NCBI GenBank assembly: GCA_963576735.1
Contig: OY755190.1
Coordinates: 5,139,695 to 5,203,694, forward strand
From: Bedellia somnulentella
Taxonomy: Eukaryota; Arthropoda; Insecta; Lepidoptera; Bedelliidae
DNA length: 64,000 bases
Reading direction: 5' to 3'
This document shows, piece by piece, positions 23,101 through 34,062 of the stretch (position 1 is the first letter of the stretch; every line of letters begins with the position of its first letter). Below the pieces are notes generated by a model. The model was not told where the DNA came from. It made no database searches and was given only the letters and a program-made list of their open reading frames with translations. Position numbers and translations under genes: made by a program.

Positions 23101-26100
23101 ATATCACAGTGTCAATGAATATGATTATGTATGAGCAATAATAATCTGTCATACCATGAATAAAAGTAACATAAATTTCATGATAAAATTAATAATAATT
23201 ATCAAAGATTTTTACATATAGCTGATACAATATATAAGATCTAATTAATAATTTAATTGTGCCATTGTAAGCCATCAATTGATGGCGAATTATGCATACT
23301 TATAATAACTTAAACTCACGCTATTGATCTGTTACGTTTAGAAGCAAAGAGATTAGAATACGTTCTAATCTCTTTGCTTCCATCATTCCATGCATTATTA
23401 TTTCCATACATGATCTTATATTTCTCTACCTTCGAATACCCGCTTTTTTAAATGGTTTTCCATCTAGTCTGGAAAATATATATATTATTAAGTACTGCTA
23501 TAAGTGTCACACCGATGTGTCTGGAAAAATAAGATTTACTATAACTATAAAACACGACTACGTTACGTATGCAGAATAGAATAGAATCCTTACAGGTTCT
23601 GAGAAAGTATTTTAAAAATATGATATTATTTGCAAGCTGGATCTTATAGGCAAACACACAATACTCAGAAATAATTATTTGCAGAGGTCATCAGTGTAAA
23701 TTATTATGCCAAAAATAACCGTTGCTGGGTAACCAGTCGGACCAGTATTTCAACCTAATGTTGTTTAAATACCAGCTGTTTAATTTATAACCCTTGGTTA
23801 ATAATTTATTACGATTATGTTAATTTTAAAATATGTTTTTGTAACATACTGACTTGCTATACAATGGCTTGATATACTTTTTTGATAAGCTACTTTTAGT
23901 ATTAGAATTGATAATTTAGCTGTTTAGATGAGTTAGCGGGTCAATTATTAGAATATAAAGAGTGCTGCAAGAATATTAAGATGAGAGGACAGTGTTGCTC
24001 TCGTATGAGCAAATAAATGGTTGTTACATATCATTATCCAAATAAGTTTTCTTGATTATTTTTATTTTATCTTTATGTTATGTTTTTGTAAAGTATTCTC
24101 TGTTATAACTTGTATTGTGTAAATATCTGATAAGTGTGAAAGTTATTAACACAATCTAGCTTTGGATTTCGAATGAATATAGAAAATCTAAACTTTATTT
24201 CAAGTTTTAGAATAAAATGAATGAAACAAGTGGTAAAAAAAAACCACAATTTTATTTGTGTAGCACGAGTATGTGCCAAAACGGCGTATTCGTGTATTCG
24301 TACAAAACGGCGATAGGCCTGCCCCCTATCACGTGAGTACACTGTCCATGCAAAACGTGGGTACTCTGAACACCACGTGACAAAGTCACGTGATGTTCAG
24401 AAGTATTAGTACCTCTGCCAACCCCTTCGGGGATATTCGGCGTGAACGTTTATGTTATGTTTATGTTTAGTATGTGCCAGTACTTATGAAAATAAATCAA
24501 TTTTAGTTATAAATGTAGATATCGTCTTACTTGGCCATAACGTCTTGTCGTACTCGGTTGTTGTATAAAATTAATTATATGAAGATTTTAACTGACTCCT
24601 CACATAGACAATTGCTGGCGATAAAAACTGCGTGGCATTAATTATTTTATGGAATTTAAAAAACTTGATAATCAAGTTTCTAATTTGAAGTTCAAGCACA
24701 GATAACATATTAAACATACAGCAAAATTATAGCGTATTGTATTTTAATAAAAAATATATTCAAGTATCTTCTTCTTTGTATTACTCAAATAGCAATACCC
24801 TGTTGTTTTTGTGAGTTCGCATTATCGTGATGAAGGATTATTTTTACGTAGATCTTTTATGACCTCCGGCAAACAAACTGTTGTGAATCAATTTGCAGTA
24901 ACTGATCTCTGTTCCTGTAAAGGAATCGTAGGCACGTGTCCAGTTATTGATACAAAAGACGACCATATATTTAGATACGCTGCACGAGCGAACAACTTTT
25001 GTCGTCTTCACATGTCCTTCGAACACCCAACAGCCGATTGGTGTTTCCTTTCTGTCTCATACAAAAGAATCCACGACTCATCACCTCATCACGATGTTGT
25101 ACACTGCATTTGAGCTCCCTCAGCTGAACCGTGGTTGAGCCGACCGTCACCAACTAACATGAGCCGACTTCTATTCCTCGGTCAAACGATGGGGCACCCA
25201 GGCCTAGACCTAGACCTCGTTTTTAGAACATACCCTTTTTATATTTTAAATCGATTAAAGACATCAAACTAAACAACTTTGCCTATGGAATGTTTATCTT
25301 AAATATTGTAATATTCAAAATAATTAATACATAAAAAGTGTCGCTGCCTAGATCAAACTGAGAAAGTATAGTGGGGTTCTTAGCCTCAGCTGAAATAAAA
25401 AAAACATGATGATTTTGATTGTGACGAGGTCTAGGCCAATTCTGTGTGTAAAATGGTTTGAATGGCTCTCATACCAATGCCGATGAAAGCGCGAATAGGC
25501 TCACATGTCATCTTCCATAATTTTTGTGTTATTGCTGTTTTTGGCCTACCGGTTGACGGAACTGCGGTGAGAGTGAACGCTCAACGACAAACTCAGAATA
25601 AAAACGATAAATTGTCGTTTTACTAGGTTAATTCAATTTGTAAATAAAAATAAACTCGGCAAGACATTGTTCTTGAGATAAACCTCGCCGAAAGTTGTAA
25701 ATGTTCCCGCATAAGCTACCCTTTTCTCACCGACTTATTGAATTCAAATGTCACTACTCTTTTTTCTTCAACTATTTTAAATTCAAAAATAGAATTGTGT
25801 TAAGATTAATATTAAATTACATACACCAAGGAGATTTTAATCTAATCTAGGACTAAGTATTGTATTCCTGTTCTTTTCAGTGTAGCCCTCGTAAAATAAT
25901 TTCGTTAACCCTCGCTTTCTTCCAGATCATGGCGCTCCCTTCACACAGTGAGGACCCGGCACCTCCGCGCAGGTTTAGCCGCCAAGCTTCGCGGTGAGGG
26001 AACCGTGTCCCAACGAGATATTGCCCTCACTCAATGGGGCTTCATTGGCTATGCGTTTCTGAAACCGAGCAAACTTGGCATCCTCACCTTGAATCCAGAT

Positions 26101-29100
26101 GGTTGGGAGGCATATAACCACTTTTGGAGGGTGATGGTTCATATGATTGGATTGGAAGAGAGGTATAATTTTGTTTTTTTCTTGTATCCTCAAGGCTATG
26201 ATCGCATAAAGGAAAAATTAGAGCTTTGGAATCAGTAATTAGTCGGCCACTTTTGCTTGTAACATGCAGGGCCGAGCGAACTTGGGATCCTCGCCCTCGA
26301 ACCTGATGGCTGGGCGGCATATAACCGTTTCTGGCGGGTCCTAGTTCATATGATTGGATCGGAATAGATGTATGGTCTTGTTTCTTGTATACTTAAGGGT
26401 ACATAATTCTATTAAGGGAATAACCAGATCCTTGGAATAAAAAATTAACAATTAGTCGCAGTTCGTAAGGCGAAAATAGCTGTATTGTACTATAGCATTG
26501 TTGTTATATGTGATCACCAAAACTATCTATTAACTAGTATTGGATTATACTACAATAGTTGATAAAAAATGTTGTAGTTTTTAGATACGAATGTGAATTA
26601 GAATTAATTTGCTCTTTGATTCACAACGGGATAAAGTAGACGATATTGATCAGCAGCACCTTACTTATAGTTTTAGTTTTCATTCAAATATATCTTATAT
26701 TTAAATTTCCTTGACAAAAAATGTATTTACCGTAAAGCTCCTGATTTTGATTTGGAGACCCAAACGAATAAACGTAAACAAGTTTAATAATTATAGAATA
26801 AATAAAGGAATGAAAAATTTCCGCGACCTCGGGTATACGCCCCCGTCACACTTTATTTATTCTTTAATTATTAGTAATAATCCCCACATGAGGTTTTCAT
26901 GATCCCACCATGAAATACATTCAAATTATGTATATGTCGTAGGATGATTTGATGTTTAGGTTTTTTGCAAAAAAACCTAGGGATTTTGCAAAAATCAGGA
27001 TAATTAGACAACGGTTATAATATTTTACCCGTAGGTAACCGTGATAGCCTCGTGGGTAGAACACTCGGTTATCGTGCAAACGACTAGTGTTCAAATCCTG
27101 GGTCAGGCCTATACTAATTTGTCTTTTCTAAAGACATGTGTGGTTCATGTATCATGGTTGTTAACGGTGAGGGAAAACATCGTGAGGGAACCCACATGGC
27201 TGAGTTTTACTTAGTTATGTGACAGTGTATTCGTACAAAACGGCGATAGGCCTGCCCCCTGTCACGTGAGTACACTGTCCATGCAAAACGTGGGTACTCT
27301 GAACACCAGTTGACAAAGTCACGTGATGTTCAGAAGTATTAGTACCTCTGCCAACCCCTTCGGGGATATTCGGCGTGAACGTTTATGTTTATGTTATGGT
27401 TATAATATTTTCTAATCTTACCATGATTTTTGCAAAACAACTAGTTGGTTTAATATGACTCCGAAACGAAATGTCAGTTTTTATAAATACTGTACTCTGA
27501 TTGGTCGATTCCAGTTTCCTTCAGAAACACGTCATCTCTGATTGGTTGTTAATTAAGACGTACTTACTTCATTGTTTCTACTTACATTTAATTTGATTGT
27601 TGTTTTAATTTTTGTAACAAAAAGTTCCTAAGTATAAAATAGTATCGTCGTTTCTCTTTATAACTCTAGCTATAATACCTCAATACTACAATTTAAAACG
27701 TACTTACTTTATTGCTCCTACCTATATTGAAGACATCCATAGCCGAGTGGATAGGTGACTAGCTTTCCGGTCTGGAGGTTGCGGGTTTGATCCCCGCTGA
27801 CAGCAACATTTATGTGATGAGCATATGTGTATTATATTATATTAAATATATCGCTGAGTTAGTATCCCATTATACAAGTGTTACTTAGTTTGGGGTAGCT
27901 CGATCTGTGTATAATATGTCCGAACGTGATTTTAATTATACTCCAACAAAAGAGTAAAAAAAATTATTTAATTCCTAGTATCAAATAAGTATTGTCATTT
28001 CTTTCCATTTATAACTCTAGCTATAACTATAATATCTCAATACCACAATGACGAACCAATCAGAATAAGTGTAGGCGAGCAATCAGAAATCAGCCAATCA
28101 GCATTAAAGAAGTACAATCTTACTAAACCAACTAGTTTTTTTGCAAAAATCCTAGTAAGATTAAAATATATTATAACCGATGTCTAATTATCCGGATTTT
28201 TGCAAAATCCCTAGGTTTTTTTGCAAAAAACCTAAACATGAAATCATCCTACGACATATACACGTTTACTTTAATCATGAATATTGAGTTTTGAACAACC
28301 AATATTAACACTTTATCTGTCCCATGGCTATTTAATTTATCAGCACAAGATGCTCATAACCATTCCCGGAATCTAGATAAATACACTGATGCATTATTTG
28401 TTATGCACGGACATATAAAGTCAGCTTTTCAGTGCATTACTTGTAATGCATGGACAGTTAAAGAATTAGCAAAATTCAATTATATTACACAGTATCCATT
28501 GTAAGTTGTACAAAAAACCGCACTATTGTCATTATCAAATATCATTCAAGTTAATGATCGAAAATGACTCGCCACTTATAATGATTATATAATTCACTCA
28601 TTCATTACATAAATTATACAGCAGCTTCTGTATAGCATGATTAGTGGACCGCCCCATCATTGCACGGGCAGTGGTTTTTTTCAAATATATATTCAGGTTA
28701 TAAATATTAACTTTTCTTCAATCACTGCTCATCCCTAATGCAATTTAGCGTGAGAGACTGCATATAAGACAATTGAATAGTAACGCTTTATGATAAAAAA
28801 AAACAATGATCAAAACAATCTAGTCTTTTTAAGTAAAGTCATGTGACAGTGCAGTTTGTGCGGAGATAGGCCTGCCTAAGGTCGTGTAAATATTCTGTCC
28901 AAGAAAACGTGAGAACTCGGGAGGTTTACTGCTCAAATCAATAAGGACAATATTATCCTTATCTCTTGTATCCCTACAAATATCAAATTATGTTCCGCTC
29001 GCTCTAAACGATAATAAAAAAATATTCTTTTCCAGATACAACTTATGCCAAGAGACTTTTGCGGAAACCCGCGAAGTGTGCCAATTGATTTTGGACCGAG

Positions 29101-30420
29101 TATACACGCCTTGCTTAGAGAATGTACCGGAGTACTTCGAACATATGTGCACAGTGATGTTAGAAGGGATGTGGTATGTGAACCCGACGGTCAAACCGGA
29201 GGCCATCATGTACTATACGAAGTATTGCTCCAATGTGCCAGGATATATTTACACGGAGGAAGAGAGGATCGAGTTCCAAAAGAAACTGCTTGAGAAATTA
29301 GATGGCAAGCCGGTGACTACTGGTTTGTAGATTTTTATAGATATTATTTTAAGATTGACCTTTTAAAAAAAGATTCTATGAGAAAAGGATTGTTTATAGA
29401 GATAATGAATTTTTTGGAGACATTCTGGGTTATTTTGTATTCCTTGGAGCAATCATGGAATATTATCGTGGGTTTTGACTTTAATGGTCATATAAACCTT
29501 TCCCAGACAAAAATATCTTACATACATAAACGTCATGATGTTTAACTAAAAGGTACTGGTATTTCTTCTTTTAAATCCTGATTTATTATAAATGAAAACC
29601 TTGTTTATTAAAGATTATTTAGCGACTCTGAAATATTATGTAGTTATATCTAAGTGGAACTTGGGTGGCTTCAAGCTTTTGTAAGGTTAAGGTCTATAGA
29701 TAACTTTTGTAGATAACTATAGATAACTTTTGAGTCTGGCGCATTTCGCAAACAGAACACTCGACTAAAAAATTCTCAGAATGGGCACTCTTCTATTCTA
29801 GAATGTGAGGATATTTCTCACTAAGTTAAGAATAATATGGTACAAAGGAAAAATATCTTCCCCATCAATAATTTTAGTGCTTAATAGATCTTTTTATTGA
29901 TTTTGTATACAATTCCACAGCAAAGACTGTTTTAATTTAATGCTAATAATATACAGTAGTAATTAACATTACCATTTAATATACAGTAGTAATTAACATT
30001 ACTAATTTATTTTCAGGAGTCGAATCTCGGTCCCTAGTCCAGAAAGCAGGCGTAGAAGGCCTCCCCGACACGCCATCCCGTATTTTATACTACCACGACT
30101 TCGACACTTTATACTCTGTACCTGCGTACAAAAAACTGACTTGCTTCGAAAAATATAAGCTCAACTTCTTATCCATTATCTTTTACTTATACTCAACGAC
30201 ATTTATGAAATGGTATTTAAATATTAACTATCTATGGAGCCTAGTTTTAATGAAATACTGTCCGTATATGGCTTTCTATAGATTCGGTATTAAAAATTCG
30301 TTGGTCGATATCTTTGTTGAGAGTAAAAGTGATGACACTAAGCCGTTGCCTAATTCCCATTACTATAAAGAGAGGCCTCCAGCGCCTTGGTACGAACAGG
30401 TCTGGGAATTTATTTGGTAA
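14192..30420 (+). CDS. DUF2236 / MPAB-Lcp family oxygenase-like protein (complete, 6 exons, 444 aa)
   Basis: Exons 14192-14204, 15031-15151, 17844-18116, 25926-26162, 29036-29322 and 30017-30420 all have GT/AG borders and join in phase. ATG 14192 is chosen because the 13-nt first exon (MPSK) splices cleanly to 15031. Read from sequence: a charged N-terminus, PPWYNKELFDN (about 36-46), FVLRGRRFYWD followed by a hydrophobic stretch (GLANSMFMGLIAVFSIPSI), SSSVYTAYRRYLSTLLHVVT, WFEHELKPNTK, RTRHLRAGLAAK (His148), TQWGFIGYAFLKPSKLGIL, YNHFWRVMVHMIGLEERYNL, and a C-terminal hydrophobic pair (FLSIIFYLYSTT; YLWSLVLMKYCPYMAFYRF). This is the order seen in insect members of the MPAB/Lcp catalytic family, whose bacterial and fungal relatives are heme-dependent or ER-bound oxygenases. 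The insect substrate is unknown and is not guessed here. Exons 5-6 are repeated at 48256-49670. Confidence 0.88.
14360..14608 (-). mobile_element. SINE1 full-length copy with 11-bp TSD
   Basis: Exact TSD ATTATGATTGA at 14349-14359 and 14609-14619. 249 bp; inserted in intron 1 of the DUF2236 gene. Defines the SINE1 ends. Confidence 0.92.
16087..16294 (-). mobile_element. CR1/Jockey-like LINE 3' end, 5'-truncated
   Basis: A GAAGAAGAAG microsatellite, then AAAAAATTTTTATTCAAAAA and AAGAACACACTTACAAAGTA, the same 3' end as the LINE at 32367-33353. Reverse orientation in intron 2 of the DUF2236 gene. Confidence 0.75.
16528..16580 (+). mobile_element. LINE 3' end fragment (lepidopteran type)
   Basis: CTTGGGGGAGACTTATGTCC followed by AGCAGTGGTTCTATATAG and ACTGATGATT. 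This string style is a very common LINE 3' end in moth and butterfly genomes (remembered pattern). It generates a short minus ORF nearby that is not a gene. Confidence 0.55.
19041..19258 (+). mobile_element. SINE1 copy with deleted 3' part
   Basis: Starts TTGCTGTGTAGTGTCGGCTT; collinear to GGCTGAGGAACTTCC and then jumps to the TATATGTATGTATG tail, missing the GCTCTGGCTACCCC hairpin. Intron 3 of the DUF2236 gene. Confidence 0.85.
19917..20150 (-). mobile_element. SINE1 copy with 14-bp TSD
   Basis: Exact TSD AGTTTACCTATACA at 19903-19916 and 20151-20164. Reverse orientation, intron 3 of the DUF2236 gene. Confidence 0.92.
20338..20837. mobile_element. Inverted pair of SINE1 relics flanking an RTE-like fragment
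   Basis: Reverse SINE1 relic about 20338-20520, an RTE-type 5' fragment at about 20548-20640 (CTAGCTTTTTGCCCGCGACT, TCGTCCGCGTGGA), then a forward SINE1 relic about 20646-20837 ending ATGGCCGTTAGTA. The two relics face each other. Confidence 0.55.
21149..21240 (-). mobile_element. SINE1 relic (5' part)
   Basis: TTGTTAGTGGTGGATCTCCA through GCTATTCTAAGCTAACAA, a degraded reverse copy. Confidence 0.45.
21750..21945 (+). mobile_element. RTE-like lepidopteran LINE/SINE tail
   Basis: Blocks CCGGGATAAAAAGTATCCTA, TTTCAAGGGTATCGGTTCCG, GCGTGAAAGCG, AACAAACAAACAAACTCAC and TTTATAATATTAGTATGGAT in that order. This is a well-known 3' end of moth/butterfly RTE-type repeats. Confidence 0.7.
21946..24267. 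other. Intron 3 stretch without recognised features apart from one hairpin
   Basis: AT-rich intron DNA of the DUF2236 gene. The short ORFs here show no domain and no splice context. One perfect 18-bp-stem hairpin lies at 23341-23380 and a 16-bp palindrome GCCATCAATTGATGGC near 23271. Confidence 0.5.
23341..23380. repeat. Perfect 18-bp-arm inverted repeat, 4-nt loop
   Basis: GAAGCAAAGAGATTAGAA, spacer TACG, then its exact reverse complement. No mismatches. Confidence 0.95.
24279..24468 (+). mobile_element. SINE2, 5'-truncated, 11-bp TSD
   Basis: Only the 3' half is present, flanked by exact TSD AGTATGTGCCA at 24268-24278 and 24469-24479. 5' truncation with a TSD is the signature of target-primed reverse transcription. 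Confidence 0.9.
24480..25925. other. Intron 3 stretch, no supported gene
   Basis: Contains 60-100 codon open frames on both strands at 24811-25153 in a slightly GC-richer patch (arms such as CTCATCACCTCATCACGATG). No family, splice partner or promoter could be recognised; possibly a decayed transposon. Confidence 0.4.
26280..26369 (+). pseudogene. Decayed duplicate of DUF2236 exon 4 (3' half)
   Basis: Aligns with the last about 90 nt of exon 4: it can be read as PSELGILALEPDGWAAYNRF, then WRVLVHMIGSE and a TAG where the real exon has GAG. The donor after it is lost (ATGTATGG instead of GTATAA). It sits about 120 bp downstream of the intact exon 4. Confidence 0.8.
26820..26910. repeat. Rearranged fragment of the tRNA-like tandem unit
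   Basis: CCGCGACCTCGGGTATACGC and CCCCGTCAC in array orientation are joined to AATAATCCCCACATGAGGTT in the opposite orientation. Both pieces match the 44330-45702 unit. Confidence 0.7.
27027..27397 (+). mobile_element. SINE2 full-length (head type A) with 14-bp TSD
   Basis: Exact TSD GGTTATAATATTTT at 27013-27026 and 27398-27411. Removing the SINE restores the foldback arm, confirming the insertion. Confidence 0.95.
27725..27925 (+). mobile_element. Third SINE type (SINE3), tRNA-derived head
   Basis: The A box region TAGCCGAGTGGATAGGTGAC and B box GGGTTTGATCCCCGCTGAC lie 40-50 nt apart, followed by a body with TTTGGGGTAGCTCGATCTGT. Body wording is familiar from lepidopteran tRNA-derived repeats. 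One copy only. Confidence 0.65.
28838..28925 (+). mobile_element. SINE2 relic
   Basis: GTCATGTGACAGTGCAG, GATAGGCCTGCC and CTGTCCAAGAAAACGTG blocks. The equivalent relic in copy 2 is at 47870-48130. Confidence 0.6.
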
Positions 30421-30513
30421 TTTATTAATTATAGTAATAATAGGGAAAGGGAAAACATACTATATGTAAGTTATATAGAATTTTTGATAATAGGAATAAG
30501 ACCAAGTTTTTAA

Positions 30514-30519
30514 AATAAA
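30514..30519 (+). terminator. Candidate poly(A) signal of the DUF2236 gene
   Basis: AATAAA 94 nt after the TAA. Further AATAAA-type signals follow around 31130, so the exact end is uncertain. Confidence 0.4.
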
Positions 30520-31645
30520 TGACAATTATACTATGTGTTTTAAACACATATTTTATGATATATTTTATGTGACATGACATAACTATTATTTTTTACCGTA
30601 TACATACATATTATTATTTTACAATTGATTATTATTAAATGCTGAATGATGCATTTGTATGACTTCATATTTTCATTAATTATTCTGATATAATTCTAAT
30701 TCTTTTAAACAATGTAAAACGTAATTTTATTATTTTTATGAATTTTACATTATAGTTGATGATATTTACTTCAATGTAAAGTTATTATATTATTATTGTA
30801 TAACATTTAAGTTTTAAAATGCTCAAATAGTCTAGAAAACAGTTGATCATTGTAGTTTATATTTTTAAGCACCATTAAAATAAAGTTGACATGTTTCATA
30901 GTTATAAATAGAAAGCTGTTTAAAACAGCCGTTTGTGTATGTTGTAAATAGAAGAATGAAAAAAACCGTGACGTACATATCTAATAAGTACATTGACAAA
31001 TTATACAATAATAAAGTAATATTTTGTTTATAGACCACAATATAATTGTATTGAGATTATAGTTAATGTTATTCATTATGACAAATTTTAAATAGTTTTA
31101 TTCTAATAATAAATCTATATAGTAGAAATAAAATTGTTGTTTTTATATTTTCCTTACCACTACCAACCCATCATCCTTTGTTAAACTTTTTGTTAGACCA
31201 AGTTGACTTCAGACCAGAAATGAAGAACAGTGAGATAGATGATGCCAATTTGTAGACCGAATTTTTATGTGTGAGTGTGATTTTAGTAGTTTTATCTTAG
31301 CATGACTTACCGCTAAAACGTGTTTTTCTGCTGTGTTATTTGCAAACAAATGTGTTTTTATATTGTCTTGACTTCACAAGCATTTTGAAGATTACTTAAT
31401 TAATATGCCCGGCAGAACTTTTCCAACTGTTAATCCAGAGTTTACTCTTGTCTTAAAGTGTATGTATAGACTAAGTTTAAAGGTAAAATTTACTTTGAAA
31501 GAGCGCCAAACAAGGGTTTTAAATCCTCGAATTCTGCTTTTAAAATCTTTATTTTCAGCAAATATTTCCATACAAATTAAAGATTATATATACACATGAT
31601 GCCAAAAAACACTCGAGTTATTAGTACAAGTTATTAGCTAACAGA

Positions 31646-31790
31646 TGTGCAAGGCTGGATATAGGCAAGCCTCAAAGATCTCCACCGACGGTCAACCAGT
31701 CCTGTGCTGCCCTCATCCACCGACTTCCCGATCCTGGCATTAATCTTGACCAAGTTGTGAGGCCTACCCACATATTAATAGTATTAGTGA
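31646..31790 (-). mobile_element. RTE-like LINE C-terminal coding relic
   Basis: Reverse-strand reading with many breaks resembles the C-terminal part of LINE endonuclease-RT proteins (…RRWRSLRLAYIQ…). The plus strand carries the familiar GGCTGGATATAGGCAAGCCT string. Repeated in copy 2 at 51265-51405. Confidence 0.5.
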
Positions 31791-32275
31791 TATCCAACGC
31801 TTTGAATAATCTGAAAAAGGAATGCCACTTTTTGTCACATATGTTGACCTAATGCTGACGTGTTTTAAAAAAGCTGATTATTTACCATAACAGGCTAGCT
31901 ATGGTAGGTACTGTAACTGTATGAGAGGAGAAACAGTTTTGTCTGGGACAGAAATCACGAGACACGTCAAGTTAATTCTATGATTCTTTCAACATCATCT
32001 TGCTAGCTAATGTCCTCTGGTGTGATTTAGCTTTACGTGTCAATTGTCAAGTCACGCAAGAATTGACCACCCCTTCATACATTAAATACAGAAATATACC
32101 AACAACACAGTCCTTCATATCTTCCGTCATACAATCCACCAGACTTTTTTTGGTTTTCTCCCCTTTCCCCTAAAGGCTCTATACTTGGTGAAAAATACTG
32201 GTTCTGGGGTATTCTGAGATATTTATGTTTGACCGTGAAATTTAGTGCACTTCAACGTGTGTTTATTATTTTATT

Positions 32276-33502
32276 ACATACATACCTATTCTCACGGCTA
32301 CAAATCCCAAGAAGGGGTAGCGAGAGCTTCAGAATAAGAAATTCCTCAGTCACTTTTGGAAGTTGAAGAAGAAGAAGAAGAAAAAATTTTTATTCAAAAT
32401 GTAAGAACACACTTACAAAGTACTTATGACCTAAACATGATAAAAATTAAAAAAAAACACTACACTTAACACAAATACACTTACATCTTTAACAATTTTT
32501 TTTTTAAAGTTACATAACACGCAATATGTTCTGTTCTTACTAAAGAAATGGTCACTGGCTCAGGATATTTCTACCAGTACTGGGTACTAGTAGCACTGAT
32601 TTTCAGCCAGTGCCAAAATAATAATAAAAAATAAAAAACACAAACAAACAACAAGAGGGTAGCCGATAAACTAAGTACTAAAATATATTTATAAAATACA
32701 TTTTAAGGTAACATTCCATTTTTACAAACCACATCATTAAAAAACAACAAAACCAACATGCCTACAATGAAATCTTCACAAAATAACTACAACGATGGTA
32801 CAAAAATCACAGCCAAATGATAATTAGAAAAATAACACAATAACACTTTATAAATATGTACGATAAGATATTATAATCAGTATATTATTTTACATAAATA
32901 ATAAGTATATTATTCTTACATAACTATATAAAATAAAATACAACCTTAAACCAATTTAACATATATTTTGATACGCTCACTTCACGATACAGGAGGTAGA
33001 TAAGTGGGTTCAGCAACAAGGCTAGAAGAGGTAGCGCTGGAGAGAGATCTTTGTAAGCTCAATAAATACGTTTTGAACAAACGCCCAAAACTTTTCTTAC
33101 TGGAGGAATCACGGATTGGCGGAGGGAGATCGTTCCAACACTTGGATGCAGCAAACTTAAAACTACCCCGAAAAGCAGCTAGTTTATGTTTGGGAAGATG
33201 AGTCCGAATTTTGCACAAATGAGGTTGATTGGACCACTTTAGTTTATTGTACAGATATGAAGGATTTTCGGTTTGAATGATACCAAACATCATTGTAGCT
33301 AGATGTAAATGTCTTCGAGCCGTTAAATTTAATAAGTTTGCTGCATTCAAATATGACTGAGGAAAAGATTGTAAAATAAAGGTTGGTGGATATGGGTCTC
33401 CAACTGCATCGCCCAACAACTTCTTTAAAAGACCCAATACCCTCAGTTGCCTCTTACGAACACCAACGGGTAGTGCTATTCTAAGCTAGCACTACACGGC
33501 AA
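32276..33502 (-). mobile_element. SINE1 split by a LINE insertion
   Basis: SINE1 halves 32276-32366 and 33354-33502 are continuous in copy 2 (51893-52129). Confidence 0.85.
32367..33353 (-). mobile_element. CR1/Jockey-like LINE, 5'-truncated, copy-1 specific
   Basis: The minus-strand frame ends …KLAAFRGSFKFAASKCWNDL then PPIRDSS…, the C-terminal region of non-LTR retrotransposon RTs with the conserved RGSF-KCWN-LPPPIR block. The 3' end carries GAAGAA repeats. The empty site is preserved in copy 2 (51980), so the insertion is younger than the split of the two copies. Confidence 0.88.
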
Positions 33503-33750
33503 TGTAAATACAAATAGTTATTATAATAAAATACAATAAAGGTGAATACAATATGTTTGATTCATAATCCCTGATCGAGGACAATAAAGTTATCTCATTA
33601 GTTCATGTTTAGGGTAGGGTCACAATTCGCCGTTTTGCCCGAGGATGTGTTCTATTTTTTTTTGTCAGTCTTAGAGCATCATTGTGGGTTTCAACAGATT
33701 GAAACATTATTTAATTTCATACACTTTTTTAACTCTCGCGGTTTGTAGAC

Positions 33751-33877
33751 ATTATATATAATAATCGGGATTAGCCCGTGACCACGGCACCAGTAGGTGT
33801 GCGGAAACGTCGGTCAAATATTTCACGTGGGTGGTTTTAAAAGTATTCGTTGGTTAATCCCGATTATTATATATAAT
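33751..33877. mobile_element. 127-bp MITE-like element with perfect 23-bp TIRs
   Basis: ATTATATATAATAATCGGGA… at the left (33751-33773) is exactly mirrored at 33855-33877. Interior CCCGTGACCACGGC and GGAAACGTCGG. The same element is at 52377-52503 in copy 2. Confidence 0.8.
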
Positions 33878-34062
33878 AATTATTTAATTTCATTTAAAAT
33901 CTCACTAAATTGGATTGCTCAGCACCTGAAGATCGAAGGCAGATATGTATCCATGAATCCCCATGTGTCAAGACTTTATGTTAAAATATTCTTGCACTTT
34001 ATAGTTGAAGCCAAATGATTTTAGAGATGTTGCGCGGGTCAACTTTTATATAATACTAGCTG

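Larger units (their letters stand above)
26930..28262. mobile_element. Large foldback DNA element with nested SINEs
   Basis: Inverted arms of about 150 bp: the outer ends read GTATATGTCGTAGGATGATT on both sides, then GCAAAAAAACCTAGG, AGACA-CGGTTATAATAT and AACTAGTTGGTTTA in mirrored order. The left arm is split by SINE2 (27027-27397). The core contains two diverged copies of a roughly 90-bp block (TTATAACTCTAGCTATAA) and a second SINE type at about 27725. No transposase frame. Present in copy 1 of the duplication only; copy 2 shows unrelated sequence here. Confidence 0.75.

Noticed and set aside
24811..25153. Overlapping 60-100 codon frames on both strands
   Set aside because: No recognised family, inside a long intron, mutually overlapping; kept only as an unexplained stretch.
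27729..27806. Genuine tRNA gene at the A/B box pair in the foldback
   Set aside because: The acceptor arms do not pair and a SINE body follows directly, so it was called a SINE head.
29045..29293. 82-codon frame over DUF2236 exon 5 (and its twin at 48265-48513)
   Set aside because: Shadow of the exon in another frame; the splice-consistent frame is the family-matching one.
33004..33201. 65-codon plus-strand frame
   Set aside because: Antisense to the LINE C-terminal coding region.
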